From NCBI RefSeq assembly GCF_021729155.1, contig NZ_JAJQYA010000020.1, positions 1 to 64,000 on the forward strand: a DNA stretch of 64,000 nucleotides. The letters run 5' to 3'. The position numbers and the translations under genes are program-made. The notes beneath the pieces were generated by a model, which was not told the origin of the DNA, did no database searches, and saw only the letters and a program-made list of their open reading frames with translations. How positions within the stretch are numbered: position 1 is the first letter of the stretch; each line of letters opens with the position of its first letter. Below are positions 7,197 to 16,285 of this stretch, one piece after another. This DNA comes from Membranihabitans marinus. Lineage in GTDB: Bacteria > Bacteroidota > Bacteroidia > Chitinophagales > Saprospiraceae.

Positions 7197-9539
7197 ATGA
7201 AGAAATTTTTAACTAAACAGTATCTCATAATGATGGCTCTGTTGATAATAGGCTTCTCAAGCTATGGTCAACAAAAGTACACCATTAGTGGGACCATCTC
7301 CGATGCAGTAAACGGAGAAGAACTTATTGGTGCCGCTGTTTTTATTGAGGAATTAGGCTCTGGTGCTTCAAGCAATGAATACGGGTTTTATTCATTAACC
7401 GTACCTCAAGGCAGCTATACCTTAAAAGTGAGTTATCTGGGGTATGAAACCATTACCAAATTGATAGAATTGGATAGCAGCTTGACCTTAGATTTTGAAT
7501 TGGGTCTTGGCGCTACCAAACTCGATGTCGTAGTGGTATCGTCGGAGCAAAAGGAAAAAAATGTTACCTCGACCCAGATGAGTGTGAATACATTGAATAT
7601 GTCGGAAATTGCCATGGTTCCCGTGCTTTTTGGTGAAAATGATGTCATTAAAACAATCCAATTACTACCTGGAATAAAGTCCAGTGAAGGAGGTGGAGGA
7701 TTTTTCGTTCGCGGGGGAAGTTCTGATCAAAACCTTATTTTGTTGGATGATGCCCCAGTGTATAATGCGTCCCACTTATTGGGTTTCTTTTCGGTTTTCA
7801 ATTCAGATGCCATCAAAGATCTCACCATTTACAAAGGTCATATTCCTGCAGAATACGGTGGTCGCGCCTCATCGGTATTGGATATAAAAATGAATGATGG
7901 CAATAGTAAAAAATTAAATGTAGGAGGAGGCATAGGGTTGATTTCTTCTAGATTGACTGTCGAGGCACCCATCGTCAAGGATAAAGGATCTTTCATCCTA
8001 TCTGGTCGACGGACTTATGTAGATGTGTTTTTGAAATTGTCTCAGAAAGAAGAAGTAAAAAATTCTATCCTTTATTTTTATGATTTAAATGCCAAGGGCA
8101 ATTATAGATTGGGTAAGAAAGACCGAGTTTTTGTTTCTGGATATTTCGGAAGAGATATGTTTGGTTACAGTGATTTATTTGGATTTGATTGGGGAAATAA
8201 AACGGCCACAGTGAGATGGAATCATTTGTTCAATGACAAATTGTTTTTAAACACTACAGCATTATTTAGTGATTACGATTACGATGTGGAAATTGCTGGG
8301 GACGAAGACCAAGACAATGGTTTTGTGATCACATCTTCGATTCAAGACCTGAGTTTAAAAGAAGACTTTGAATACTATATTAGTCCACGGAATACTTTGA
8401 AATTTGGTCTTAGTGCCATTTATCATACCTTCATTCCCGGTCAAATTAAAGCTGGGCAAAATTCTTACGTCAATGATGTTGAATTGCAGAAGAAATATGC
8501 TTGGGAGACTGCTATCTACGTGTCTGAAGATCTATCCATTACCGATAATTTAAAAATCAATACTGGGTTGAGATATTCTTGGTTCGCTCAAATAGGTCCT
8601 GGAGAAATCTATACCTATGATGAAGACGGTGATGTAATCGATGAAAAAAATTACAAGAGCGGTGAAATTGTAAAAACTTATGGTGGATTGGAACCGCGAT
8701 TGGGGATAACTTATACTTTAGATGAAGAAAGCTCAGTAAAAGCTTCTTATGGAAGAAATCGACAATACCTTCACTTGTTATCTAACTCTTCAACGGGAAC
8801 ACCGATCGATTTGTGGATACCCAGTAGCAACAATGTTAAGCCGCAAATAGCAGATCAATACGCCTTGGGGTATTTTAGAAATTTCAAAAGCAATGCTTAC
8901 GAATCTTCTTTGGAAATATACTACAAGGATATGCTAAACCAGGTCGATTACAAAACCGGAGCCGATATTATTTTTAATGAAAATGTAGAATCTGAGTTGC
9001 TCTTTGGTTCAGGCCGATCCTATGGAGCAGAGTTGTATGTTAAGAAAAAAGTGGGGCAGTTAAATGGTTGGGTGAGTTATACTTGGTCCAAAACAGAACG
9101 CAAATTTGACGGTATTGACTACGGGGAATATTATCCGGCAAGTTGGGATCGAACTCACGATATTTCTATAGTAGGTATTTATCAGCTCAATCCGCGTTGG
9201 ACATTTTCATCTACCTTCGTATTTAGAACGGGAGAAGCCGTCACCTACCCAGTAGGAAAGTACGATATCGAAGGGGAAGTCATCAACTTATACTCCAAGC
9301 GGAATGCCGATAGATATCCCAATTACCACCGTTTAGACATTGGGGCAACTCGACAATTGAAGTCAAACGACAAGTTTGAATCGAGTTTGAACTTCTCGAT
9401 ATACAATGTATATGGACGAAGAAACGCCTATATAATCAACTTTGGAGAAGATCCCAATGACAGTACAAAGACACGAGCAGAGCGGATTGCTTTGTTTAGT
9501 ATTTTACCATCTATTACCTATAATTTTAAATTCAAATAA
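7197..9539 (+). CDS. TonB-dependent receptor with carboxypeptidase-regulatory-like N-domain
   Basis: This protein has 780 residues with a signal peptide ending SSYGQ. Residues about 27-115 form a CarboxypepD_reg-like beta-sandwich (ISGTISDAVNGEELIGAAVF, then FYSLTVPQGSYTLKVSYLGY). A plug domain follows with the FFVRGGSSDQNLILLDDAPV block, then a long barrel ending in a phenylalanine-rich strand (TYNFKFK). It is shorter than a SusC protein and pairs with a DUF4249 lipoprotein whose ATG directly follows its stop codon. That pairing recurs in Bacteroidota and marks a two-component outer-membrane importer. The ligand is not evident. Confidence 0.88.
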   Translation: MKKFLTKQYLIMMALLIIGFSSYGQQKYTISGTISDAVNGEELIGAAVFIEELGSGASSNEYGFYSLTVPQGSYTLKVSYLGYETITKLIELDSSLTLDFELGLGATKLDVVVVSSEQKEKNVTSTQMSVNTLNMSEIAMVPVLFGENDVIKTIQLLPGIKSSEGGGGFFVRGGSSDQNLILLDDAPVYNASHLLGFFSVFNSDAIKDLTIYKGHIPAEYGGRASSVLDIKMNDGNSKKLNVGGGIGLISSRLTVEAPIVKDKGSFILSGRRTYVDVFLKLSQKEEVKNSILYFYDLNAKGNYRLGKKDRVFVSGYFGRDMFGYSDLFGFDWGNKTATVRWNHLFNDKLFLNTTALFSDYDYDVEIAGDEDQDNGFVITSSIQDLSLKEDFEYYISPRNTLKFGLSAIYHTFIPGQIKAGQNSYVNDVELQKKYAWETAIYVSEDLSITDNLKINTGLRYSWFAQIGPGEIYTYDEDGDVIDEKNYKSGEIVKTYGGLEPRLGITYTLDEESSVKASYGRNRQYLHLLSNSSTGTPIDLWIPSSNNVKPQIADQYALGYFRNFKSNAYESSLEIYYKDMLNQVDYKTGADIIFNENVESELLFGSGRSYGAELYVKKKVGQLNGWVSYTWSKTERKFDGIDYGEYYPASWDRTHDISIVGIYQLNPRWTFSSTFVFRTGEAVTYPVGKYDIEGEVINLYSKRNADRYPNYHRLDIGATRQLKSNDKFESSLNFSIYNVYGRRNAYIINFGEDPNDSTKTRAERIALFSILPSITYNFKFK

Positions 9540-10370
9540 ATGAAAGCTTTAAAAAATCTAATTCTGGGATTTCTATTGGCCTATAGTTTGACGGGCTGCC
9601 GTGATGTCATCGTTCTAGATTTAAGCGATGTTCCACCGAGATTGGTAATTGAAGGGGTGATCACGGATGAGCCCGGTCCTTATTATGTGAAATTAAGTCA
9701 TTCGGTAAAATATTATGATGATAATACATTCCCATCATTGTCCAATGCCGTAGTCACTATTTCCGATGACGCAGGGAACATGGAGGTGTTATCTGAAGAA
9801 AGTCCAGGAATCTATGCGACTTCCGACTTGCAAGGGGTTCGGGGACGAACTTACCGATTGGATGTAGAAGTCGATGGTGAAAAATACAGTGCAGAGAGTA
9901 CTTTGCCTGAGCAACAAATACCCTTGGATTCTATTGTTGTAGAGTTTAAGGAAGAGTCTTTTTTTGAAGACGAAGGATATTATTTTACCATATATTTTAA
10001 CGATCCAGAGAATGTGAAAAATTACTATCGATTGTTGGTTTCGGTAAATGGAGAAAACTTCATATTTAACACAGATGACGAGGATGAAAGCAATTGGGAG
10101 GAAGACGATAATCTGTGGTTGGCTGATGATAAATTTACCGATGGGAATCTTCAAGAAATTGAATTGCCTCATAACCTGAATTTAGGAGATTCCCTAGATT
10201 TGAAAATGTTGCAAGTCGATCGATCGAGTTATGATTATTTTAGAACATTGAAAGATGTATTAGACGGTCAAGGCGTAGCTCCAGCCAATCCTCTGAGCAA
10301 TTTCGAAGATGCAGCATTGGGGTATTTTGGTGCCTTTTCTGTCACCAAAAATAGTGTTGTAGTAAAGTAA
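9540..10370 (+). CDS. DUF4249 lipoprotein, partner of the TonB receptor
   Basis: This 276-residue protein has lipobox YSLTGC (Cys20), then LVIEGVITDEPGPYYVKLSH typical of DUF4249, an Ig-like strand region, and an acidic middle (DDEDESNWEEDD). It begins immediately after the receptor stop codon with no gap, so it is translationally coupled. DUF4249 proteins are thought to sit on the cell surface and hand ligand to the receptor. The 3' end converges on an ECF sigma gene with only 7 nt between stops. Confidence 0.82.
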   Translation: MKALKNLILGFLLAYSLTGCRDVIVLDLSDVPPRLVIEGVITDEPGPYYVKLSHSVKYYDDNTFPSLSNAVVTISDDAGNMEVLSEESPGIYATSDLQGVRGRTYRLDVEVDGEKYSAESTLPEQQIPLDSIVVEFKEESFFEDEGYYFTIYFNDPENVKNYYRLLVSVNGENFIFNTDDEDESNWEEDDNLWLADDKFTDGNLQEIELPHNLNLGDSLDLKMLQVDRSSYDYFRTLKDVLDGQGVAPANPLSNFEDAALGYFGAFSVTKNSVVVK

Positions 10371-10377
10371 TGGGTGG

Positions 10378-10881
10378 TTAGTCCCATTGGACAAGTACTT
10401 CGTGACGTAGGGTTTTGAGGGCTTGAACCAAATGATTGTTTACTGTATGAATTGATATATTGAGTCGAAGGGCTATTTCATTGTGAGATAGCCCTTCGAC
10501 TCTACTCATTTCAAATACCTGTCTCTGTCGAAGGGGAAGGGTATTTATGATTTCTTCAATACAATCTGTCAGCTCCAAATAAGACAAGGTATCAATGCTG
10601 TCTGGATCCGAAACCACGAGATCTTCAGATTTTTCTTCTAAGGAAACCTTATTTATTTTTTTTTGCCGCCAATTTAGTTTAATTGCATTTTTAGCCATTG
10701 AAAATATGTAGGCCTCGATATGGACAATGGTTTTTATCCTTTCTCCCAGGTGGAATACTTCCAAAAATACATCTTGTGAAATATCCTCGGAAACTACGAC
10801 AGATTGGGTTTGTGAATGGATATATCGATATATCTTATCATAATATCGATGTATTAGAACTTCCATAGATAATTCCGACAT
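10378..10881 (-). CDS. ECF-type RNA polymerase sigma factor without an adjacent FecR
   Basis: This 167-residue sigma-70-family protein has region 2 (YYDKIYRYIHSQTQ, then SEDISQDVFLEVFHL) and region 4 with the HTH LPLRQRQVFEMSRVEGLSHN, then ISIHTVNNHLVQALKTLR. Such Bacteroidota sigma factors usually neighbour a FecR anti-sigma gene and a TonB receptor with an STN signalling domain. Neither is present here: the divergent SusC has no STN domain and no FecR gene lies nearby. It probably controls the SusC/SusD operon at 11158, or the receptor pair to its left, through an unlinked or non-FecR signal. Confidence 0.88.
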   Translation of the reverse strand: MSELSMEVLIHRYYDKIYRYIHSQTQSVVVSEDISQDVFLEVFHLGERIKTIVHIEAYIFSMAKNAIKLNWRQKKINKVSLEEKSEDLVVSDPDSIDTLSYLELTDCIEEIINTLPLRQRQVFEMSRVEGLSHNEIALRLNISIHTVNNHLVQALKTLRHEVLVQWD

Positions 10882-11157
10882 GGCATTTGTATTTTAATTA
10901 TATCGAAACTATTGCAATAACTTTTCAATTGTGGTAATATAATATTAACAAATTGTTATGTCAGTCGATTATCTATTTTCCCACTAGTTAAGATAATCTG
11001 TTTTTTACTCTATTGTATTATTAGGCTTATTATTTCATATGTCCTTACCGTAATTGAATGGCTTTACAAGTACAAACTTTGCCATTTAATAGGGCTGAAA
11101 TAAAAATATAGATAGGGTATTTTAAAAATCAGATTTACTAATAAATGAAAACAGATT

Positions 11158-14100
11158 ATGAAAATTAAAACTATTACAAAATCATTTAATTTGTCGATGT
11201 TTTTGACTTTTGTCCTATTGGGATGGATGTCAAGTAATGTGTCGGCTCTCTCCAGTGATGTGGATTCATCTGATAGATTGGTGCTAGAAGATATTTCTGT
11301 ATCAGGAACTGTATTGGATGTAGAGGGACAGCCTCTCATTGGTGTGAATGTACAAGTGAAGGGCAGTGCAAACGGAACCGCTACTGATTTTGATGGCCAA
11401 TTTTCACTTAACAATATCTCTTCCGATGCGGTATTGGTCATCAGTTATATTGGATATGCTACAATGGAGGTCAACGTAGATGGAAATACTCAATTGACCA
11501 TTACCATGAAGGGAGACTCCGAACTCCTCAATGAAATCGTAGTGGTTGGTTATGGGAGTAAGAAAAAAGTAAACCTTACTGGAGCGGTTACTCAGGTAGG
11601 GGGTGAAGAATTGGAAGACCGCCCTATTCCCAATCTAACACAAGCCTTACAAGGTATGGTGCCCAACCTTAATGTCAACATGGGAGATGGAAGACCTGGC
11701 AAAACAGGAAGCATTAATATTCGAGGAAATACATCAATTAATGGAGGTTCTCCACTCGTGCTTATAGACGGAGTCCCTGGCTCTTTGGATGTGATCAATC
11801 CACGAGATGTAGCTTCTATTTCGGTGTTGAAAGACGCCGCTTCGTCTGCAATATATGGTGCACGAGCAGCATTTGGAGTGATTTTGGTGACTACTAAGTC
11901 AGCTGAAAAAGGAAAGATTAGTGTACGTTATGGCAGTAACTACGGGATGTCAACTCCAACCGTCAGTACTGATTTTATCACTGATGGTTATACTTCGGCC
12001 GTGCTCAACGATGCTGCTTTTCTCAATTCGGTAGGTCGATCATATACCGGATATACCGACGAAGATTATGAAGAATTAAAGAAAAGACAGACCGATCATT
12101 CCCTGCCCAATGTAGTGGTTGACAATCGCAATGGTAAAGATCAATATGTATATTATGGAAATACCGATTGGTGGAATGAGATATTTAGAGATTGGCAAAA
12201 TGGGATGGAGCAAAATCTGAGCATAACTGGAGGTTCAGAGAAAACCAGTTTCCTATTATCTGGAAGATTTTACCAGAAAAATGGAATTATGCAGTTGAAT
12301 CAAGATAAATACAAGTCATATAACTTGCGAAGTAAGGTAGATGTAGATGTTACTGATTGGTTGACCATTCACAATAATACCCAATTCAATACTTCTACCT
12401 ACAACTATCCAGGTTGGGGAGTAAATACAAATTTTGTATATGTAACCGTTCATGCTCTTCCTTCTTATCTTCCTGTCAACCCTGACGGTACAGCTACTTA
12501 TCGAACAGAATTGAACAACTATACCATAGGCGATGGTTTATATGCCGCTTTATTGCAGGGAAAAACCAAAGGGGAAGAAAAAAGATATAGTTTTCAAAAC
12601 ACTGCTGGCTTCACATTGACTTTATTTGATGAAGTAGAAGTAAATGGTGATTACACATTTGGAATTTATCCAGAAACAGATCTTTTTAGAAGAACAGAAG
12701 CCCCTTGGTCTATCCATCCAGGAGTAATCAACTACTTGGGATATGATCAATTGAATATGACACAAAGATTGGATCAATATCATGTGGCCAATCTTTATGC
12801 AAGTTGGAATAAATCATTTGGAGATCACAATCTTTCCATTCTTGCTGGAGCTAACCAAGAATTGCGAAAAGACAAAAGCTTTAGTGGCTGGAGAAAGGAT
12901 CTATTGTCACTCGATCTCAATGAATTGAACCTTGGGGCAGGAGATATGCAGATCAATAGTTCGGCAAGTGAATGGGCGGTATTTGGAGTGTTTAATCGAT
13001 TGAGTTATGACTATAAGAGTAAATATTTAATAGAATTCAATAGTAGATACGACGGTACTTCGAGATTTCCAACTGATAAACGATTTGGTTACTTCCCTTC
13101 TATTTCAGCAGGGTGGAGAATTAGTGAGGAAAACTTTTTCTCCCCTATGAGAACTGTAGTAGACAATCTTAAGATTAGATATTCATATGGTGCTTTAGGA
13201 AATCAGCAAGTTGGGAATTATGCTTATGTGCCGATTATGACTAGAGGTACTTTAAACTATATTCAAGGAAGTGGTAAAACGGAATATTTAACGGTGCCTT
13301 CACCGATTGCCGCCAATCCTACTTGGGAAACCTCGTTGACCAGCAACCTAGGTTTTGATTTAGATATATTCAATAGTAGATTAAGTATTTCTGTTGATGT
13401 GTATACCCGTCAAACCATGGATATGTTGACCAAAGGGAAAACTTTACCAGCAGTTTTTGGTGCTGGAGAGCCCAAGGAGAATGCTGCTGATCTAGAGACC
13501 AAAGGATGGGAAATATCAACTAGATGGAATGATAGAGTTAGTGTTGGGGGTAAAGAATTTGGGTATAATTTGGGTTTTGTATTATCTGATTACAAATCGA
13601 CGATAACCAAATTTGACAACCCGAGCAACCTTTTAAGTGATTATTACGTAGGCCAGGAATTGGGTGCGATTTGGGGGTATAGCATCGATGGATTTTTCTT
13701 GACCGATGCCGAAGCTGAGGCCTATCCTGTAAATCAATCACGGGTCAATGCCATGATTCAGAACTCTCCAGGAGAATGGGCCAATTTAAAAGCAGGTGAC
13801 TTGAAATATGTAGATATCAATGGTGACGGAGTCATTTCCAATGGCGAGAACACCTTGGACAATCACGGAGATTTAATCAAAATCGGAAATTCTCAACCAC
13901 GGTATTCCTTTGGCGTCAATGGTGGGGTCAATTGGAATGGATTTGATATGAGTTTTTTCTTCCAAGGTATAGGTCGTCAACATTGGTATCCTGGAACCAA
14001 TGCGGATAAATTTTGGGGGCCATTCTCAAGACCCTATTACTCTTTTATTCCTAAAGATTTTGAGGACAAATTGTGGTCACCGGAAAATCCAGATTCATAC

Positions 14101-14409
14101 TATCCGCGTTTGAGAGGATATATCGCTCTAGGTAGCAATAGATCTCTTGGAGCTAAAAACGATAAGTATATTCAGGACCTGGCTTATGTAAGATTGAAAA
14201 ACCTGACTTTGGGATATGCCATTGGGGATAAAGTATTACAAAAAATAGGTTTGGCTGGTGTGCGATTTTATGCCAGTGGAGAAAATATTTTCACCTTAAC
14301 CAAACTCAAATCAGACTACATCGATCCAGAACAAGCATTGGGAGACTCCAACGGAAGGGTGTATCCATTTACTAAGAATTTGACGATTGGATTGGACATT
14401 ACTCTGTAG
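11158..14409 (+). CDS. SusC/RagA-family TonB-linked outer-membrane protein
   Basis: This protein has 1083 residues with a signal peptide ending around NVSALS. A carboxypeptidase-regulatory-like domain (about residues 47-125) starts VSGTVLDVEGQPLIGVNVQV. The SusC hallmark LNEIVVVGYGSKKKVNLTGA follows, then the plug (INIRGNTSINGGSPLVLIDG) and a full barrel. No STN domain precedes it. It exports nothing; it is the gated importer of a SusCD pair, working with the SusD encoded 30 nt downstream. The neighbouring phosphatase and phospholipase genes hint at a phosphorylated substrate, which is inference. Confidence 0.93.
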   Translation: MKIKTITKSFNLSMFLTFVLLGWMSSNVSALSSDVDSSDRLVLEDISVSGTVLDVEGQPLIGVNVQVKGSANGTATDFDGQFSLNNISSDAVLVISYIGYATMEVNVDGNTQLTITMKGDSELLNEIVVVGYGSKKKVNLTGAVTQVGGEELEDRPIPNLTQALQGMVPNLNVNMGDGRPGKTGSINIRGNTSINGGSPLVLIDGVPGSLDVINPRDVASISVLKDAASSAIYGARAAFGVILVTTKSAEKGKISVRYGSNYGMSTPTVSTDFITDGYTSAVLNDAAFLNSVGRSYTGYTDEDYEELKKRQTDHSLPNVVVDNRNGKDQYVYYGNTDWWNEIFRDWQNGMEQNLSITGGSEKTSFLLSGRFYQKNGIMQLNQDKYKSYNLRSKVDVDVTDWLTIHNNTQFNTSTYNYPGWGVNTNFVYVTVHALPSYLPVNPDGTATYRTELNNYTIGDGLYAALLQGKTKGEEKRYSFQNTAGFTLTLFDEVEVNGDYTFGIYPETDLFRRTEAPWSIHPGVINYLGYDQLNMTQRLDQYHVANLYASWNKSFGDHNLSILAGANQELRKDKSFSGWRKDLLSLDLNELNLGAGDMQINSSASEWAVFGVFNRLSYDYKSKYLIEFNSRYDGTSRFPTDKRFGYFPSISAGWRISEENFFSPMRTVVDNLKIRYSYGALGNQQVGNYAYVPIMTRGTLNYIQGSGKTEYLTVPSPIAANPTWETSLTSNLGFDLDIFNSRLSISVDVYTRQTMDMLTKGKTLPAVFGAGEPKENAADLETKGWEISTRWNDRVSVGGKEFGYNLGFVLSDYKSTITKFDNPSNLLSDYYVGQELGAIWGYSIDGFFLTDAEAEAYPVNQSRVNAMIQNSPGEWANLKAGDLKYVDINGDGVISNGENTLDNHGDLIKIGNSQPRYSFGVNGGVNWNGFDMSFFFQGIGRQHWYPGTNADKFWGPFSRPYYSFIPKDFEDKLWSPENPDSYYPRLRGYIALGSNRSLGAKNDKYIQDLAYVRLKNLTLGYAIGDKVLQKIGLAGVRFYASGENIFTLTKLKSDYIDPEQALGDSNGRVYPFTKNLTIGLDITL

Positions 14410-14439
14410 TCCATTTTTCTCAATATTAAATAAAGAATT

Positions 14440-16185
14440 ATGAAAAATAACATTTTCTATTTTATAGCTGCTATAAGCTTTTTGTTTTCTTGTGAAAACG
14501 AATTTTTAGATAGACAACCCTTGTCTGATGTATCGCCGGAAGCTTTTTTTCAAACTGAAAAGGATTTAGCTTTATATGTTAACTCCTTTTATAGTGTCAT
14601 TCCTTCTGCGGAAGGCATTTATAATGAGGCGGATGACAATATTGTGAAAACGGGATTGGCAGACCGAATTAAAGGGACTAGAATAACACCGACTGCTGGC
14701 GGTGGTTGGAGTTGGGGTGAGTTGAGGAAAATCAACTACTTATTGGCCAACTACAATAAAAATGGTCTTACCGAAGATGAGGCAAAACCTTATTTGGCAG
14801 CAGCTCGTTTTTTTAGAGCCTACTTCTATTTTGACAAAGTCAGATCATTTGGAGATGTCCCCATTTATACCGGTGTTATTGAATCGGATGATGAGGAATT
14901 GTTGTACAAAGCTCGAGATCCGAGAACTGATGTGATGGATTTAATTGTTGCCGATCTTGAATATGCTGTTCAAAATTTGCCGACCAATAAGAGTGTGGAT
15001 CAAGTAACCAAATGGACAGCTTTGGCATTTTTATCTCGAGTAGGTCTCTATGAAGGAAGTTTTAGAAAATACCATACTGAAATGAATTTGCCCAATGCAG
15101 ATCAATTTCTGGAAATCAGTGTGGCTTCGGCTAAAGAGTTAATGGACAGCGGAACGTATAATATTTATACTTCTTCTCCAGAAAAAGCCTATTTGGAATT
15201 GTTTTCATCATATGATGCTTTGGAAGAAGAAGTTATTTTGGCGCGAAAGTACAGCAAGGATTTGCAATTGTTCCACAATGTAAATTATTATACGATTACA
15301 GCATCCTATGGGAAACCTGGGCTAGAGAAAACCCTAGTCAATAGTTATTTGATGGCAGATGGATCGAGATTTACCGATCGACCGGACTACAATCAAGTCC
15401 AATTTTTTGAAGAAGTACAAAATAGAGATTTGAGATTGTCTCAAACTATTAGGACGCCAGGTTATACTAGAATTGGTCAAACTAATGAATTGCCTCCTGA
15501 ATTTGGAGCTTCAGTGACTGGATATCAATTGGTTAAATTTGTTACCGCAACCACAGAAGATTCTTACACCAAATCATACAACGATATCCCAGTGATTAGA
15601 TATGCCGAGGTTTTGTTGAACTTTGCCGAGGCCAAAGCTGAATTGGGTACATTGACACAAGCTGATTTAGATATTAGTATTGGAATGATCAGAGACAGAG
15701 TGGCGATGCCAAATATCCAAATGGCAGAAGCCAATGCCAATCCAGATGATTATTTGTCCGAGCAATATCCCAATGTAGATGGAAGTAATAAAGGTGTAAT
15801 TCTCGAGATTCGAAGAGAACGACGCATCGAATTGGTCATGGAGAGTTATCGATGGGATGATATTATGCGATGGAAGGAGGGCCCTTTTGTGACCAGACAG
15901 TTTAAAGGTATGTATTTTCCAGGGGTTGGATCATACGATTTAGATGGCAATGGTGAGATCGATGTAGTGATATATACTGGAGATAAACCATCAGAAAAAG
16001 GACCTCAATATCTAAAATTGGGTTCGGAAGTGATTTTAGAAGGTGGTGATCAAGGAGGATTGGTGTTGATTAATCCCAACATTCAGAAAACTTTTGATGA
16101 AAGTAAGGACTACTTTAACCCTATTCCTATCCAAGAATTGCTGTTGAATAAAAATATTGAACAAAACCCGGGATGGCAGAATTAG
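14440..16185 (+). CDS. SusD/RagB-family substrate-binding lipoprotein
   Basis: This protein has 581 residues with lipobox FLFSC (Cys18), then NEFLDRQPLSDVSPEAFFQT, the standard SusD opening. TPR-like helices follow (AAARFFRAYFYFDKVRSFGD). The C-terminal block has IPVIRYAEVLLNFAEAKAEL and LEIRRERRIELVMESYRWDD, and it ends NKNIEQNPGWQN as SusD proteins usually do. It forms the lid of the preceding SusC. A strong terminator follows at 16215, so the SusCD unit is transcriptionally closed and the phosphatase gene probably has its own promoter or is reached by read-through. Confidence 0.93.
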   Translation: MKNNIFYFIAAISFLFSCENEFLDRQPLSDVSPEAFFQTEKDLALYVNSFYSVIPSAEGIYNEADDNIVKTGLADRIKGTRITPTAGGGWSWGELRKINYLLANYNKNGLTEDEAKPYLAAARFFRAYFYFDKVRSFGDVPIYTGVIESDDEELLYKARDPRTDVMDLIVADLEYAVQNLPTNKSVDQVTKWTALAFLSRVGLYEGSFRKYHTEMNLPNADQFLEISVASAKELMDSGTYNIYTSSPEKAYLELFSSYDALEEEVILARKYSKDLQLFHNVNYYTITASYGKPGLEKTLVNSYLMADGSRFTDRPDYNQVQFFEEVQNRDLRLSQTIRTPGYTRIGQTNELPPEFGASVTGYQLVKFVTATTEDSYTKSYNDIPVIRYAEVLLNFAEAKAELGTLTQADLDISIGMIRDRVAMPNIQMAEANANPDDYLSEQYPNVDGSNKGVILEIRRERRIELVMESYRWDDIMRWKEGPFVTRQFKGMYFPGVGSYDLDGNGEIDVVIYTGDKPSEKGPQYLKLGSEVILEGGDQGGLVLINPNIQKTFDESKDYFNPIPIQELLLNKNIEQNPGWQN

Positions 16186-16214
16186 AAAAAGTGTTCATAT
16201 AAAATTTTTTTATG

Positions 16215-16245
16215 ATCGGCGAATGATTTAAACCCATTCGCCGAT
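16215..16245 (+). terminator. Terminator after SusD
   Basis: The 11-bp stem ATCGGCGAATG / CATTCGCCGAT (16215-16225, 16235-16245) has a 9-nt loop and is followed by TTTTATTA. It sits 30 bp after the SusD stop. Confidence 0.8.
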
Positions 16246-16285
16246 TTTATTACATTAATGGCAGCAAACATTAAACTCATTCATT

